Shown one piece after another: positions 3,914-5,336 of a DNA stretch of 5,336 nucleotides. Within the stretch, counting starts at the first letter, position 1; every line of letters begins with the position of its first letter. The stretch is from Streptosporangiaceae bacterium (GTDB lineage: Bacteria; Actinomycetota; Actinomycetes; Streptosporangiales; Streptosporangiaceae): the NCBI GenBank assembly GCA_030050125.1, contig JASIJN010000036.1, positions 1 through 5,336 on the forward strand, in the 5' to 3' direction. The position numbers and the translations under genes were made by a program. The notes beneath the pieces are model-generated. The model was not told the DNA's origin. It worked only from the letters and a program-made list of their open reading frames with translations, and searched no databases.

Positions 3914-5336
3914 ACTAGGAGCATCGACCAGTCAGCGAATACCCCTCAGCAGCCTGCCCGGCCCGGCGGGGAATTCTTCCTGCACCCCCAGTCCCCGGCC
4001 CACCGGCGGTATGAGGCCCTGCGCGCCTATCTGGCCGAGGGGCTGCCCCCCGACCAGGCCGCCGCCCGGTTCGGCTACACCCCCGCGAGCCTGCTGTCGG
4101 CCGTACGGGACTTCCGCGGCGGAGCGCGTGAGTTCTTCGTCACCGGCAAGCCCGGGCCCAAGACCGCGCCGGCCAAGGACGCCGCCCGCCCCCGGATCAT
4201 CGAGCTGCGCGCCGCCGGGCACTCCATCGACGAGATCGCCGAAGCCCTCGCGGCCGAGGGCACCCCGCTGAACCGGACCGGGATCGCCGAGGTCATCGCC
4301 GCCGAAGGCATGCCCCGGCTATGGCGCCGCCCCGACGAGCAGCGCGGCGGTCCGGCCCGGGAGATCCAGACCCGCGCCGAGGCAGCGGACTTCACCGCTC
4401 TGCCCGGACGGGCCGAGACCCGCCTGGCCGGGCTGTTCCTGGCCATCCCGGACCTGATCGAGCTGGGCATCCCGGACCTGGCGGCCGCCGCGGGCTACCC
4501 GTCCACCCCGAAGATCCCCGCCCTGTCGTACCTGCTGTCGCTGCTGGCGCTCAAGCTGACCTCCACCCGCCGGGTCTCCCACGTCTACGACATCGCCGCC
4601 GACCCCGGCGCGGCCCTGTTCGCCGGGCTGACCGCACTGCCCAAGGCCACCGCGCTGACCACCTACTCCTACCGGCTGCAGCACGCCCGCCAGGCCGCGT
4701 TCCTGACCGCGCTGGACAGGGCCGCCATCGCGGCCGGGCTGGCCGACGGCGAGACGCTCAACCTGGACCTCCACGCCGTGATGCACTGGGGCGAGGACCC
4801 GGTGCTCGAAAAGCACTACGTGCCCCGCCGGTCCCAGCGCACCCGCTCGGTGCTGACCTTCTTCGCCGAAGACGCCGCCACCCGGACCCTGGTCTACGCC
4901 AACGCAGACCTGTCCAAGGCCAGCCAGAACCGGGAGGTCATCGCGTTCGCCGACCACTGGCACAAGGTGACCGGCCGGGACCCGTCGCTGCTGATCTTCG
5001 ACTCCAAGCTCACCACCCAGGCCGTGCTCGCCGAGCTGGATGACCGGCAGATCGGGTTCATCACGCTGCGTGCCCGCCACCCCGGCATCACCAAGGCCCT
5101 GGCCGCCCTCCCTGCCAGCGCATGGACCTCCATGACCCTCGGCCGCGCCGGGAACAAGACCCGCCGCATCCGCGTGCACGACGACCCCGCCGCCCAGCTG
5201 TCGGCCTACCCACGGCCGATCCGCCAGCTCGCCGTCACCGGCCTGGGCCACGACCAGCCCACCCTGCTGATCACCAACCGTCCTGAGCTGCCCGCCCGGC
5301 AGGTGATCGGCTCCTACGCCCGGCGGATGAACATCG
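3914..5336 (+). CDS. IS4-like DDE transposase, 3' end cut by window, no canonical start codon
   Basis: This would cut and join DNA ends of its own insertion sequence. The frame is open from 3914 (after TGA 3911-3913) to the window edge. Counting from ATC 3923 as residue 1, a first helix-turn-helix lies at about 29-65 (RYEALRAYLAEGL, then AARFGYTPASL), a second at about 89-120 (IIELRAAGHSIDEIAEAL), and the catalytic domain from about 140. The first Asp is in LNLDLHAVMHW (Asp282, codon 4766), the second in LLIFDSKLT (Asp360, codon 5000), followed by IGFITLRARHPG. The window ends in YARRMNI, the start of the Y(2)R(3)E signature; the last base G fits the Glu codon. No ATG, GTG or TTG occurs in frame before ATG 4310, which would drop both DNA-binding domains. 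Initiation at a rare codon (ATC 3923 or CTG 3980), frameshifting from the GTG 3880 frame, or a lost start are the options. Otherwise it looks intact; exact IS family unresolved. Confidence 0.87.
3917..3921 (+). promoter_or_regulatory. Shine-Dalgarno-like AGGAG without a canonical start after it
   Basis: AGGAG is a strong ribosome binding motif and lies right at the opening of the transposase frame. At the normal distance downstream (about 3927-3931) the frame has GAC and CAG, not a start. The nearest start-like codon in frame is ATC at 3923, only one base after the motif. The motif also overlaps the TAG (3916-3918) that ends a 12-codon frame beginning at GTG 3880. Confidence 0.4.

Larger units (their letters stand above)
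3700..5336 (+). mobile_element. Partial IS4-like insertion sequence (left part)
   Basis: A DDE transposase gene with no neighbouring cargo and a noncoding, repeat-rich leader suggests a simple insertion sequence. The left boundary is a guess: 3700 marks where the sequence changes to a TGTGTCCAGGG-type stretch after the MFS gene. The right end, terminal inverted repeat and target duplication are outside the window. Base and codon use match the neighbouring genes, so it has circulated among similar high-GC hosts. Confidence 0.5.

Noticed and set aside
3631..3924. 97-residue minus-strand frame in the gap before the transposase
   Set aside because: There is no recognisable domain, no hydrophobic pattern and no ribosome binding site; it is Arg/Pro-rich like a chance frame.
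4319..5251. 310-residue minus-strand frame opposite the transposase
   Set aside because: It is Gly/Gln/Val-rich without recognisable motifs; the plus-strand frame carries the DDE residues.
225..5336. A new defence or biosynthetic system spanning the window
   Set aside because: The genes point in different directions, belong to common families and lack a nuclease, sensor or core biosynthetic enzyme; only the sulfotransferase-MFS pair shows a hint of joint control.

Overview
The window is about 5.3 kb of very GC-rich DNA. Codon third positions are almost all G or C, GTG starts are plausible, and the protein families are typical of high-GC Actinobacteria (Streptomyces, Streptosporangia and relatives). 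I cannot name a species. No rRNA, tRNA or CRISPR array is visible.

Layout, left to right. Bases 1-224 hold no supportable gene, only a perfect 7-bp hairpin near the left edge. Next is a plus-strand gene (about 225-1130) for a five-bladed beta-propeller protein related to glycosidases. It faces, across a 28-bp GC-only palindromic gap, a minus-strand PAPS-dependent sulfotransferase gene (2142-1159). A strikingly AT-rich divergent intergenic region (2143-2320) separates the sulfotransferase from a plus-strand 12-helix MFS transporter (2321-3634). A 279-bp noncoding stretch rich in hairpins follows. The window ends inside a plus-strand IS4-like DDE transposase (open from 3914, cut at 5336), so the right part is probably an insertion sequence whose right end is not seen.

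How the parts may work together. The sulfotransferase and the MFS gene are divergent. A 7-bp inverted repeat sits over the -35 of the best plus-strand promoter and over a possible -10 of the minus-strand promoter, so one regulator could control both genes. Sulfation of a small molecule or glycan followed by export is conceivable, but only proximity and shared regulation suggest it. The beta-propeller gene could act on a related sugar substrate, again only by proximity.

The best leads are the shared divergent operator, the transposase that has no ATG, GTG or TTG before its helix-turn-helix domains although its reading frame is intact, the stacked hairpins in front of it, and a G-quadruplex-like G-tract cluster at the 5' end of the propeller gene. 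I did not find convincing evidence of a new multi-gene system.
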